Shown here: positions 49,010 through 58,525 of the stretch, piece after piece
Position numbering within the stretch: position 1 is the first letter of the stretch
Layout: each line of letters begins with the position of its first letter
From: Arthrospira sp. PCC 9108
GTDB lineage: Bacteria; Cyanobacteriota; Cyanobacteriia; Cyanobacteriales; Microcoleaceae
Assembly (NCBI GenBank): GCA_016745315.1
Contig: CP066886.1
Location: 186,001 to 250,000, forward strand
Direction of reading: 5' to 3'
DNA: 64,000 nucleotides
Notes under the pieces: model-generated
Seen by the model: the letters and a program-made list of their open reading frames with translations, nothing else
Databases searched by the model: none
Told to the model about the DNA's origin: nothing
Position numbers and translations under genes: made by a program

Positions 49010-49976
49010 ATGACCCTGGCTGATCCATTAAATCAATTACCCAGCCGTAGCCTCGAAAAACGAACCAGCACCATTCGAGTCATCGATATCGGCTTTTGGG
49101 GATTAACCCTACTCCTGGCTATTGGTCTTAGGAGCCGTTTTACTTTGGGTAATCGTACAAACCGCCATCGAAGCTACCCCCGCCATTCGCGAATTTGGTC
49201 TCGGTTTTTTAGTCAGTACAACCTGGAACCCCGTAACCAACGTATATGGCGTACTACCCCAAATTTATGGAACCTTAGTTACCGCCTTTATCGCCCTACT
49301 AATTGCCATTCCCCTGGGCATTGGTGTCGCCATCTTCCTCACCGAAGGCTTTGCTCCTAAATGGGTGACAACTCCCATCGCCTTTGCGATCGAGCTAATT
49401 GTCGCCATCCCCAGCGTCGTTTTAGGCATTTGGGGGATTTTTGTCCTCATTCCAGTCATCAGACCCCTTTTTAGATTTCTCAACAGCTACTTCGGCTGGA
49501 TTCCCTTTTTCGGTGGCGCTACCCCCTCCGGTAATAACCTCTTACTGGTCGGTTTAGTCCTATCCATTATGATTGTCCCCATTATCATCTCCATCACCCG
49601 TAGCACCTTTGAAGTTTTACCCAGAGACCTCCGCAATGGTTCCCTCGCCTTAGGAGCCACCCGCTGGGAAACCATTATCAGAGTCCTTATCCCCGCCGGC
49701 TTATCTGGCATTATCAGTTCCGTCATGTTGGGAATGGGTCGCGCTATGGGTGAAACCATGGTAGCCGCCATGCTAGTCGGTAACGCTAACCGCATTGACA
49801 TATCATGGTTACAGCCCGGAGCAACTATTACAGGTCTCATCGCCTCCCAATTTGGCGAAGCCGGACGCACCCAAGTAGCCGCCCTCATGTACGCAGGTTT
49901 AGTCCTGATGATGCTATCCCTCGTCGTCAATATTTTGGCGGAACTCGTAATTCGTCGATTTCAGAATATTGAGTAA
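49010..49976 (+). CDS. pstC: Phosphate permease PstC (frameshift near 49120)
   Basis: About 322 residues and six membrane spans. The N-terminus MTLADPLNQLPSRSLEKR breaks near 49120, and the rest, from GAVLLWVIVQTAIEA, matches PstC (IPLGIGVAIFLTEG, SIMIVPIIISITRSTFEVLP, the EAA-loop LGATRWETIIRVLIPAG). It forms the channel with PstA. Confidence 0.92.
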
Positions 49977-50057
49977 GGTTTATGACCTTGACCTTAGTTT
50001 CTTGACCTTAGTTTTTGGTTCAGTCAATCCCCCCACTAAGTTTAGCAAACATAAATT

Positions 50058-50962
50058 ATGGATAATCCAGGTCGTCAGCCTTCCTTTCCTTCTGAAGGCG
50101 ATAGTTTCGATATTAGCGAGAAAACCATGGCTCGCCATCGCCGTCTCTTCGGACGGATATTAACCGTATTAACCATGGTCTTTGCCGCCACAGTCATCAT
50201 TCCCTTGCTGTGGGTTCTCGTTAGCGTCTTTCAAAAAGGCGCAGGCGCTTTAGTCTTTCCCGATATCTTCACTAAATTACCACCCCCTCCCGGTCTCTCT
50301 GAGGGCGGTTTTGGTCATGCCATTATCGGTAGCTTGATGACCCTCGGAATTGCTACCATGATTGCCGTTCCCTTTGGTGTCATTGCTGCCATTTATCTAG
50401 CCGAGTTCGGTCGCGGTACTAAGTTAGCCTACTTGGTCAAGTTCTCCTGTAATGTACTCACCGGCGTTCCCGCCATTTTATGTGGCCTATTTGCTTACTC
50501 CATTGTCGTCAAACCCATGGGAGGATTTTCCGCTTTTTCTGGTGGGGTCGCTTTGGCTGTCTTGATGTTACCCATTATTATTCGCTCTACCGAAGAAGCC
50601 TTGTTATTGGTTCCTAATGAAATGCGGTTAGCTGCAAGGTATTGGTGTCAACCGATTTCAAACTGTCGTTCAAATTGTCTTACCCGCCGCCCTAACTTCT
50701 ATTGTCACTAGGTGTTGTTCTCTCTGTCGCCCGCGCCGCCGGAGAAGCCGCACCCTTACTTTTTACCTCCTTTAACAATAACTTCTGGGCGGCTAATGTT
50801 TGGGAACCAGTTTCTACCTTACCTATCTTGATTTACTTTTTCTCGATTATTCCCTACAAAGCCTCTCAGACTTTGGCTTGGGCTGCCGCCTTGGTATTGT
50901 TGTCACTTGTCCTCATTTTCAGTGTTTTAGCCCGCTTTTTTAGCAGGAAAAAAGCATTTTAA
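50058..50962 (+). CDS. pstA: Phosphate permease PstA (frameshifts near 50640 and 50705)
   Basis: About 301 residues. Spans include VFAATVIIPLLWVLVSVFQ, GVIAAIYLAEFGRGT, then NEMRLAAR at the start of the EAA loop, which is cut by indels. The next frame gives SVARAAGEAAPLLFTSFNN to the end SVLARFFSRKKAF. Both breaks lie within a 70-bp stretch. Confidence 0.92.
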
Positions 50963-51029
50963 TTTAACTAGCTTGTTAACTCGCCTATTCTGCCTCAATG
51001 TTCTTTTAGCTTGACTAATTGGAGAAACC

Positions 51030-51839
51030 ATGCAACAATATATTGATGATGTGTCCGTAAATACTCGGCGCATTTTTGAGATTAAAAATCTATCCGTTTA
51101 CTACAGCGGTGCGATCGCTCTCCGGGATGTTAATATGGATATCCTAGAGCGTAAAATTACCGCCTTTATTGGCCCCTCTGGCTGTGGTAAAAGTACCCTC
51201 CTGCGCTGCTTTAACCGCACTAATGACCTGGTTCCCGGTGCTGAGGTTAAAGGACTTTTGAATTACCGAGGTCAACCCCTCTATCACAAGGGAGTTGATC
51301 CGGTCGTTGTCCGCCGCCGCATTGGTATGGTCTTTCAGCAGCCTAACCCTTTCCCTAAGACTATTTATGATAATGTCGCCTATGGTTTGCGGGTAAATGG
51401 CATTAAAGATAACCTAGAGGAGAGGGTCGAGAAAGCCCTACGCAGCGCCGCCCTCTGGGATGAAGTGAAGGATAATCTTAAAAAGTTGGGGACTTCTCTA
51501 TCGGGAGGACAGCAGCAACGTTTATGTATCGCTAGGGCGATCGCTGTTCAACCCGATGTTATTTTGATGGATGAACCCTGTTCCGCTTTAGACCCGATTT
51601 CTACCATGCGAATTGAAGATTTGATGGCTGAACTCAAGCAACATTATACCATTGTCATTGTTACCCATAATATGCAGCAGGCTTCTCGCGTAGCTGATTA
51701 TACCGCCTTCTTTAACGCCGAAGCCCTAGAAGGTGGTAAGCGGGTTGGTTATCTAGTCGAAGTAGATACCACTGAAAACATTTTTTCCTGTCCCCAAGAC
51801 CAGCGAACTCATGATTATGTCAGTGGTCGTTTTGGCTAA
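51030..51839 (+). CDS. pstB: Phosphate import ATPase PstB (copy 1, intact)
   Basis: 269 residues with Walker A GPSGCGKST, Q-loop FQQPNPFP, signature LSGGQQQRLCIARAIA, Walker B VILMDEPCSALD and switch His in VTHNMQQASR. It hydrolyses ATP to power phosphate import through PstC/PstA. It is the only uninterrupted gene of the locus apart from small changes. Confidence 0.96.
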   Translation: MQQYIDDVSVNTRRIFEIKNLSVYYSGAIALRDVNMDILERKITAFIGPSGCGKSTLLRCFNRTNDLVPGAEVKGLLNYRGQPLYHKGVDPVVVRRRIGMVFQQPNPFPKTIYDNVAYGLRVNGIKDNLEERVEKALRSAALWDEVKDNLKKLGTSLSGGQQQRLCIARAIAVQPDVILMDEPCSALDPISTMRIEDLMAELKQHYTIVIVTHNMQQASRVADYTAFFNAEALEGGKRVGYLVEVDTTENIFSCPQDQRTHDYVSGRFG

Positions 51840-52057
51840 ACCGTAAACCTCAATATATAGCAATATTACATGATGATGGGTAAAATTCAACCTGTTCCCC
51901 CCGGACTTCCATCCGGCGGCGGTGATATTCACGGTTATACTTATTAACTCTCATCACTCGGCTATATATCCAATTAATTCCCCAACTCTAGTAATCCAGT
52001 TTTTGGGGTTCGATTTGTACCTAATAAATTACTCAACAATTCAGGAGTTAACTGCTG

Positions 52058-52881
52058 ATGATGGATGCGAGTATTCCCGATACTGCTAATTTGACTGATA
52101 CCGATATAGTTATCCATGCTCAAAATCTTGATGTTTTCTATGGGGATTTTAAGGCGGTTCGTGGCGTGACTATGGACATTCTTAAAAAACGGGTAACCGC
52201 TTTTATTGGACCTCTGGCTGTGGTAAAACTACTATTCTCCGCTGCTTTAATCGCATTAATGATTTGATTCCAGGCTTTAGGTTGTCCGGGAATATTTACT
52301 ATCAGGGTCAGAATTTATACGATCCAATTGTCGATCCTGTCCAAGTGCGAAGACAAATTGGTATGGTCTTTCAGAAGCCTAACCCCTTCCCTAAGTCTAT
52401 TTATGAAAATATCGCCTATGGGGTGCGCGTCAATGGTTTGGCTAAGTCCAAAGGTGATATGGATGAAATTGTAGAGCGATCGCTTCGTCAGGCTGTACTC
52501 TGGGATGAAGTCAAAGATAAACTCCGACAAAGTGGTTTGGCTTTGTCTGGGGGTCAACAACAACGTCTATGTATTGCGCGCTGTTTCCGTTCAACCTGAT
52601 GTAATTCTCATGGATGAACCTTGCTCCGCTTTAGACCCCATTTCTACCATGCGGATTGAAGAACTTATTGTTGAACTCAAACAACAATACACTATTATTA
52701 TCGTTACCCATAATATGCAGCAAGCAACTAGGGTCGCCGATATGACTGCCTTTTTAACGCCAAAGCCGAAGATGGTAGCAAGCGTTTTGGCTACCTGGTC
52801 GAGTTTAGCGATACTCATAGTCTTTTCCAAAATCCCCAACAAGAAGCCACACAACAATATGTTAGTGGTCGCTTTGGTTAA
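52058..52881 (+). CDS. pstB: Phosphate import ATPase PstB (copy 2, three frameshifts)
   Basis: About 274 residues. Walker A is hidden by a missing C (GGACCTCTGG for GGACCCTCTGG), giving GPLAVVKLL in place of GPSGCGKTT. Signature LSGGQQQRLCIAR breaks at a GCGC pair loss, and the third break is a T6 to T5 loss near 52752. All are short-run indels. Reassembled, it is a close paralogue of copy 1. A second pstB is common in cyanobacteria. Confidence 0.9.
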
Positions 52882-52977
52882 GCATAACCTATTCCCAAGA
52901 GGTCAGAGGCTACTTAACTTAATCAGCCCTTTCTGACCTCCCTCTGGTTGTGGTGATTGGTTGATGGTGTTTTGAGG

Positions 52978-53145
52978 CTATGCGCCTTTCATCCAGTTTT
53001 TCAGTAAATTATCCTTGACCATCCCTTGGCGAAATACCTCAATTAAATACTCCTGAGCTTCTTCTAAACTTAGGTGTTTGACTTGTTCCTGGAGAACCTT
53101 GAGCTTGAATTGTTGCTCTATGCTTAGATTTCCTGGGGTTTGCAT
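52978..53145 (-). CDS. nblA: Phycobilisome degradation protein NblA
   Basis: 55 residues from the ATG at 53145 (MQTPGNLSIEQQFKLKVL), with the NblA helix pattern LSLEEAQEYLIEVFRQGMVKDNLLKNWMK. NblA adapts phycobilisomes to the Clp protease when nutrients are scarce. It is convergent with the pst locus and divergent from cpcS. An upstream start at 53196 would add 17 residues and is less likely. Confidence 0.85.
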   Translation of the reverse strand: MQTPGNLSIEQQFKLKVLQEQVKHLSLEEAQEYLIEVFRQGMVKDNLLKNWMKGA

Positions 53146-53196
53146 TGTTCGCTCCTCCTCTGAAATTCTAGGGGTGAGAGTACGGTTTTGGGTCAA

Positions 53197-53378
53197 ACCG
53201 TAACTTTTGTTTACCTGGAATGTAAATTATCGTAACATACACTTGACAATCTGTCCATGATGGACATTTAGGCACTAATCTATTTAACAAAACTTTGGAT
53301 TTTCCGATCTGATAGCCACAGACTCAGCCCTAACTGCCATAAAATAAACGGATAGCCGTCAGACTGGAGATTAAGCTA
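53197..53378. promoter_or_regulatory. Divergent nblA-cpcS promoter region
   Basis: 182 bp between the two phycobilisome-related genes. No unambiguous Pho box is seen. The shared region suggests that degradation and chromophore attachment may be co-controlled. Confidence 0.4.
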
Positions 53379-53971
53379 ATGGATGCTATAGAATTTTTTA
53401 ATATGAGTTATCGGAAGATGGCGATCGCTAAGGACGACCCATCACCTAGCTTTTCGTCAAGCCGAAAAAGGATTTTCCGATATTAATGTAACCTCCCTTA
53501 CCGCTGAGGACCCCAGGTAGCCGAGATCTGCAAAATGCACGATATTGACCCGAGTTTGGCGGCGGGGGGGCTCATGTCACCTGGAATGGCGAAATGGCTT
53601 GGGATAAGGAAGACGAAAACCATAAGGGTTCTACCGTATTTGCGATCGTACCAGACCCAGACGATCCGCGCCGGGGTCGAATGCTGCGGGAAAGGGGTTA
53701 TGCGGAAATTGTCCCGGTGATTGGACGTTTTGAAATGGACGAAGAGGACGGCTTAACCTTAATAACCGAATATGAAACCATGAGTTCTATTGAACGCTTT
53801 TGGTTTGTTGGTTCTAATGTTAGAATGCGATCGAGTGCCGTCAAGCGGTTCGGAGGCTTCAACACCTCCACCTTCTGCACAGAAATCCGCATCGACTCTG
53901 ATTCTAACACAACCACAACTTCCGAAGCCGAAAAACCATCTGCTGGTTTTATCTCAGCTTTGGGTTGGTAA
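53379..53971 (+). CDS. cpcS: CpcS/CpeS-type phycobiliprotein bilin lyase (three frameshifts)
   Basis: About 197 residues. The start MDAIEFFNMSYRK, then in the second frame WRSLRTTHHLAFRQAEKGFSD, and in the third EICKMHDIDPSLAAGG and AWDKEDENHKGSTVFAIVP, with ERFWF and KRFGGFNTSTFCTEIRI near the end, all match the CpcS family. These lyases attach phycocyanobilin to Cys84-type positions of phycocyanin and allophycocyanin. The breaks, near 53420, 53518 and in the G7 run at 53563-53569, look like run-length errors. Confidence 0.88.
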
Positions 53972-54083
53972 AACCGTAACCCCCTGAAGTCGAAAGATTT
54001 TCAGGGGGGTTAGTGTTGGTGTTTTAGCAGCTACTAACTGCCTGGATCTCAATAACCCATTCAGAAACCATTATACCATAGCC

Positions 54084-54686
54084 ATGACATCTATAACCAC
54101 CGACAAAACATATACTTTTGAAGACTACCTCAAATATGACGATGGCACAGACAACCATTATGAATTAGTCAATGGACAATTAGAAATCATAAACCCACCA
54201 ACCATCCGACATTTGCTGATCGCCGATTTTATCCGGGATACTTTGAAAGCCGAAATAAGTCGGATTAATTCACCTTGGTTGTGTTTGAAAGAAGCCGGGG
54301 TGAGAACCTCACCGAGGAAGTCGCGATTGATGGATGTCTGTGTCGTTTCCAGAGAAAAAGTTGTAGAATTGTTGGATGAATCTGCCGTTTTTTAAACTCC
54401 ACCCCTCCTAGTGGTGGAAGTAGTCAGTCCCGAATCCGTAAACCGAGATTATAGGTACAAAAGAACCGAATATGCGGCGGCGGAAATCCCGGAATATTGG
54501 ATTGTAGATCCGATGTTAAATAAGATATCGGTTTTGCGGCTGGATGAGGGTTTATATGAAGAAACTGTTTTGACGGACAATCAACAAATAGTCTCGCAAG
54601 TTTTCCCAGAATTAAGGTTAAATATCGGAGATATTTTCGCAGCGGGCAATATTTTCACCTCCCCCGAAAATCCCCCCCAATCCTAA
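54084..54686 (+). CDS. Uma2 family nuclease-like protein (in-frame TAA at 54393-54395)
   Basis: About 200 residues in one frame with a single TAA: FEDYLKYDDGTDNHYELVNG, ...DESAVF*TPPLLVVEVVSPES...EIPEYWIVDP. The family has the PD-(D/E)XK fold, with the D of the SRLMDVCVVS region and the ExV/EYW motif. A CAA to TAA change would restore AVFQTPPLLVVEV. Uma2 genes are abundant in cyanobacteria; their role is unclear, possibly DNA-mobile-element linked. Confidence 0.75.
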
Positions 54687-54784
54687 AAATCGGGGTTATA
54701 TCAGCCACGGAAACATTTAATAAACGGGGTTTCTAGTAGGTTGGGTGGAGCGATCGCGAAACCCAACACAGTCGGCTAGGCTGG

Positions 54785-56563
54785 GGGTGGTTAAGTTTTT
54801 GTGGAGTTTCCTGGGTTCACATAACCTACTGATTTGTTGGGTTTCCTGCGTTCACCCAACCTACTAAGATGTTGGGTTTCCTGCGTTCACCCAACCTACT
54901 AAGATGTTGGGTTTCCTGCGTTCACCCAACCTACTAAGATGTTGGGTTTCCTGCGTTCACCCAACCTACTAAGATGTTGGGTTTCCTGCGTTCACCCAAC
55001 CTACTCCTAATGCTAAGATGTTGGGTTTCCTGCGTTCACCCAACCTACTAAGATGTTGGGTTTCCTGCGTTCACCCAACCTACTAAGATGTTGGGTTTCC
55101 TGCGTTCACCCAACCTACTAAGATGTTGGGTTTCCTGCGTTCACCCAACCTACTAAGATGTTGGGTTTCCTGCGTTCACCCAACCTACTAAGATGTTGGG
55201 TTTCCTGCGTTCACCCAACCTACTAAGATGTTGGGTTTCCTGCGTTCACCCAACCTACTAAGATGTTGGGTTTCCTGCGTTCACCCAACCTACTAAGATG
55301 TTGGGTTTCCTGCGTTCACCCAACCTACTAAGATGTTGGGTTTCCTGCGTTCACCCAACCTACTAAGATGTTGGGTTTCCTGCGTTCACCCAACCTACTA
55401 AGATGTTGGGTTTCCTGCGTTCACCCAACCTACTAAGATGTTGGGTTTCCTGCGTTCACCCAACCTACTAAGATGTTGGGTTTCCTGGGTTCACATAACC
55501 TACTGATTTGTTGGGTTTCCTGCGTTCACCCAACCTACTAAGATGTTGGGTTTCCTGCGTTCACCCAACCTACTAAGATGTTGGGTTTCCTGCGTTCACC
55601 CAACCTACTAAGATGTTGGGTTTCCTGCGTTCACCCAACCTACTAAGATGTTGGGTTTCCTGCGTTCACCCAACCTACTAAGATGTTGGGTTTCCTGCGT
55701 TCACCCAACCTACTAAGATGTTGGGTTTCCTGCGTTCACCCAACCTACTAAGATGTTGGGTTTCCTGCGTTCACCCAACCTACTAAGATGTTGGGTTTCC
55801 TGCGTTCACCCAACCTACTAAGATGTTGGGTTTCCTGCGTTCACCCAACCTACTAAGATGTTGGGTTTCCTGCGTTCACCCAACCTACTAAGATGTTGGG
55901 TTTCCTGCGTTCACCCAACCTACTAAGATGTTGGGTTTCCTGCGTTCACCCAACCTACTAAGATGTTGGGTTTCCTGCGTTCACCCAACCTACTAAGATG
56001 TTGGGTTTCCTGCGTTCACCCAACCTACTCCTAATGCTAAGATGTTGGGTTTCCTGCGTCCACCCAACCTACTAAGATGTTGGGTTTCCTGCGTTCACCC
56101 AACCTACTAAGATGTTGGGTTTCCTGCGTTCACCCAACCTACTAAGATGTTGGGTTTCCTGCGTTCACCCAACCTACTAAGATGTTGGGTTTCCTGCGTT
56201 CACCCAACCTACTAAGATGTTGGGTTTCCTGCGTTCACCCAACCTACTAAGATGTTGGGTTTCCTGCGTTCACCCAACCTACTAAGATGTTGGGTTTCCT
56301 GCGTTCACCCAACCTACTAAGATGTTGGGTTTCCTGCGTTCACCCAACCTACTAAGATGTTGGGTTTCCTGCGTTCACCCAACCTACTAAGATGTTGGGT
56401 TTCCTGCGTCCACCCAACCTACTAAGATGTTGGGTTTCCTGCGTTCACCCAACCTACTAAGATGTTGGGTTTCCTGCGTTCACCCAACCTACTAAGATGT
56501 TGGGTTTCCTGCGTTCACCCAACCTACCAAGATGTTGGGTTTCCTGCGTTCACCCAACCTACT
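54785..56563. repeat. Tandem array 3: about 50 copies of a 35-bp hairpin unit
   Basis: The unit AAGATGTTGGGTTTCCTGCG + TTCACCCAACCTACT has GTTGGGT and ACCCAAC as a 7-bp stem with an 11-base loop. Units are almost identical. Exceptions are a GGGTTCACATAACCTACTGATTTG variant near 54813 and 55487, a CCTAATGCT insertion near 55006 and 56030, and a CGTCC variant near 56059 and 56410. The array follows Uma2 and ends inside an antitoxin gene. Further copies occur at 62520-62725. A unit of 35 is not a multiple of three, so the open frames in it are artefacts. Not CRISPR. Confidence 0.97.
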
Positions 56564-56706
56564 CCTGGTGCTGTCGTGGTAGCAAAACGGGTTTCCCATT
56601 TTTGCTCATCCTGCAACTGTGCCAAAAATCGAGCCGCGATCGCATCTTGTTGGTCGGGTGGGAGTTGTTGGATTTGGGCGATCGCCTGTTGAAGTAGTTC
56701 GGTCAT
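56524..56706 (-). CDS. Antitoxin-like protein truncated by the repeat array (60 aa)
   Basis: The first 45 residues (MTELLQQAIAQIQQLPPDQQ, AIAARFLAQLQDEQKWETRF) match helical antitoxins of the DUF2281-like type. The last 15 (GVGWVNAGNPTSW) are translated from the 35-bp repeat and are not part of the family. The true C-terminus and any downstream toxin gene have therefore been displaced by the array. Confidence 0.6.
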   Translation of the reverse strand: MTELLQQAIAQIQQLPPDQQDAIAARFLAQLQDEQKWETRFATTTAPGVGWVNAGNPTSW

Positions 56707-56719
56707 TTTTCAGTAGCAG

Positions 56720-56995
56720 TTAACACCGCCAAATCACATCGCTTCTGTATTTTACCTCGCTCTTGCCATAGAGCTTAATGCAGATTTGCTGTTGATTGAT
56801 GAGCGTCGAGGTCGAGCAGCAGCGGACCGTTTAGGCATCAAGATTACGGGATTACTAGACATTTGGGTTGAGGCCAAGCATAATAATTTAATTACTGCGG
56901 TCAAGCCTCTTATGGATGCGCTGATTGCTACATCAGAATTTAGAGTATCTTCAGCTTTATATAACCAGATTTTGAGCAGGGTTGATGAAATTTAA
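56720..56995 (+). pseudogene. C-terminal fragment of a DUF3368-type PIN-like toxin
   Basis: The frame is open from upstream (PPNHIASVYLALAIELNADL) and carries the DUF3368 signature LLLIDERRGRAAADRLGIKI, TGLLDIWVEAKHNNLI. The N-terminal half is missing, so no catalytic site is complete. It is a decayed toxin gene. Confidence 0.65.
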
Positions 56996-57000
56996 CCGAT

Positions 57001-57110
57001 ATCTCAGAAACCGGGTTTCTACCATCACCTTTGCCTCCTCACCCAAATCTAGCTCAGAAACCCAGTTTCTTGCCCCCACCGATATCTCAGAAACCGGGTT
57101 TCTACCCTCA
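57001..57110. repeat. AGAAACCGGGTTTCT palindrome repeats
   Basis: Two copies of ATATCTCAGAAACCGGGTTTCTACC (57000-57022, 57081-57104) and one variant AGAAACCCAGTTTCT between them. Related palindromes lie at 58505, 59172 and 60222, at the ends of toxin-antitoxin genes, so this is a dispersed family. Confidence 0.7.
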
Positions 57111-57137
57111 CCTATTCTCCCCATCAAACCTAGTTTT

Positions 57138-57542
57138 TTAGGTCTGTCGCCAATTCTCAGTTTGAAGACCAACAACGCGATTAAATTCTCGTTGGTTGGC
57201 GGTAATCATGAGCAGTTGATGTTCCAGTGCAGTGGCAGCAATCAAGACATCATAAGCCCCAATTGGCTGTCCTTGAGATTTGAGTAAAGCACGAATCTCA
57301 GCCGCTTTTTCAGCTTCTGCGTTTGTGAAAGGAAGAATGGTCACCGACGATAAAAAATCGAGAATAACGGGTTTAATTTTTTCCGCCCGTTGTGGATTGA
57401 GGGCTAAACCATAGTTAAGTTCCATCACTGTAATTGAGGAAACAGCAATGTTGACTGGGGCGGTTTGCTTGATTCTGTTTTGAGTACCCGGTTCGCCTTT
57501 GATGAAGTCACTGATAACACAGGTATCGAGGAGGTATTGCAT
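57138..57542 (-). CDS. PIN-domain toxin (VapC-like)
   Basis: 134 residues with the acidic PIN residues in LLDTCVISDFIKGEP (first Asp), ITVMELNYGL (Glu) and IGAYDVLIAATAL (Asp), and the last acid near ANQREFNRV. VapC toxins cleave RNA. Its start overlaps the stop of the upstream antitoxin gene by one base, a typical module. Confidence 0.85.
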   Translation of the reverse strand: MQYLLDTCVISDFIKGEPGTQNRIKQTAPVNIAVSSITVMELNYGLALNPQRAEKIKPVILDFLSSVTILPFTNAEAEKAAEIRALLKSQGQPIGAYDVLIAATALEHQLLMITANQREFNRVVGLQTENWRQT

Positions 57543-57784
57543 TAGAAAATTTCCGGTTCGCGAGGGGGAACCAGTTCATCGCGATAGGACTCGAAAGCGG
57601 GGAAATCAGGGATTCCTTGATAAGACAAAATCGCTTCTGACCATTGGGACACTGGAATGGGTGCCGTTTGCATTGTGCGGCGTAACACTTGCAAAATTAA
57701 AGTAGGCAAAGGAATATTAGATTGTGTGGCTTGATGGATGAGGTCTTGTTCGAGGTCTGGCGGTAGGTTGATGGTAATTTGCAT
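57542..57784 (-). CDS. Cognate antitoxin of the VapC-like toxin (80 aa)
   Basis: 80 residues: a ribbon-helix-helix-like N-terminus (MQITINLPPDLEQDLIHQA) and a proline-rich toxin-neutralising tail (PDFPAFESYRDELVPPREP). Overlaps the toxin start. Confidence 0.75.
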   Translation of the reverse strand: MQITINLPPDLEQDLIHQATQSNIPLPTLILQVLRRTMQTAPIPVSQWSEAILSYQGIPDFPAFESYRDELVPPREPEIF

Positions 57785-57974
57785 CGGTGATTTTCCTCAA
57801 TTTATCCGTCTTTGATATTTTATCATCCTCCACAATAAACCCGAGGAGGATTCAATTTCTGCGGTGAGGATGGCTTCTGCTTCGGTGCCCAGTTTTGGGC
57901 TACCATCATTATAGACCACCCAGGAAGGGGTCAGGGGGAGTGGGAGATACAGAAAGGGTGTTCGGGGCTCAATT

Positions 57975-58172
57975 TGCTTGTAAATACTAGGTAACTGCCT
58001 CATCCAGCAGAGTCTCTAAACTTTTCTGTTCTTGCATTGCCACCTGTACCCATTGAGTCAAAGCTTCGCCGTGAACTCAGCCGAACGGTTTCGGGGTCTG
58101 GTTTCCAATTCAGAGTGATTTCCAGCATCGTTTCATCCGTTGAGCTATCATGTTTTATCAAAGGGTTCTAGA
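57975..58172. repeat. Left copy of a duplicated segment flanking a toxin-antitoxin pair
   Basis: Shares about 170 bp of sequence (CTTGTAAATACTAGGTAACT, GTCTCTAAACTTTTCTGTTC, CAGCATCGTTTCATC) with 59010-59185. On the minus strand the segment encodes fragments of a small antitoxin-like protein (LEITLNWKPDPETV, then QEQKSLETLLDEAVT) in broken frames. Confidence 0.75.
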
Positions 58173-58260
58173 AACCTACAGCCGAGAAACCGACTATCCC
58201 CGCCAATGCTATCAAAATCACTGTCTTGTCAACCTGCGACATTCTGGATATAAATTAATC

Positions 58261-58521
58261 ATGAATACAACTCAATTACACCAAAAAATCGCCAGCCAAC
58301 TGAACAACCTCTCACCGGAAAGACTTGCCCTCGTCAGTGAGTTTCTCGACTCCCTAGAAGCAACGGAACCCCCTCAATCATCTCCCTTGAGAAAATTGCC
58401 CCCGCTAAAAAGAGGGAAAACCGCCCAAGATTTACTCAAAGTTGCCGGGACTTGGCAAGGAGATGACTTGGAAGAATGCCTTGATTCCGTTTATGAAACT
58501 CGTTCAGAAACCCAGTTTTAA
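58261..58521 (+). CDS. Antitoxin-like protein (86 aa)
   Basis: 86 residues from the ATG at 58261: HQKIASQLNNLSPERLALVS, then a Pro/Lys-rich stretch and an acidic helix. It resembles antitoxin DUF2281-type proteins. Its stop is 4 bp before the PIN toxin ATG. Confidence 0.7.
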   Translation: MNTTQLHQKIASQLNNLSPERLALVSEFLDSLEATEPPQSSPLRKLPPLKRGKTAQDLLKVAGTWQGDDLEECLDSVYETRSETQF

Positions 58522-58525
58522 TATC

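Noticed and set aside
54785..56563. Array 3 as a CRISPR array
   Set aside because: The 35-bp unit is contiguous and near-identical with no spacers; a tandem satellite-like array fits better.
56462..56697. Open frames across the 35-bp repeat
   Set aside because: They arise from the repeat in all frames and have no ribosome site or family match.
57797..58003. A 68-codon minus-strand gene upstream of the antitoxin at 57542
   Set aside because: No family pattern or ribosome site, and it runs into the duplicated segment; at best a fragment.
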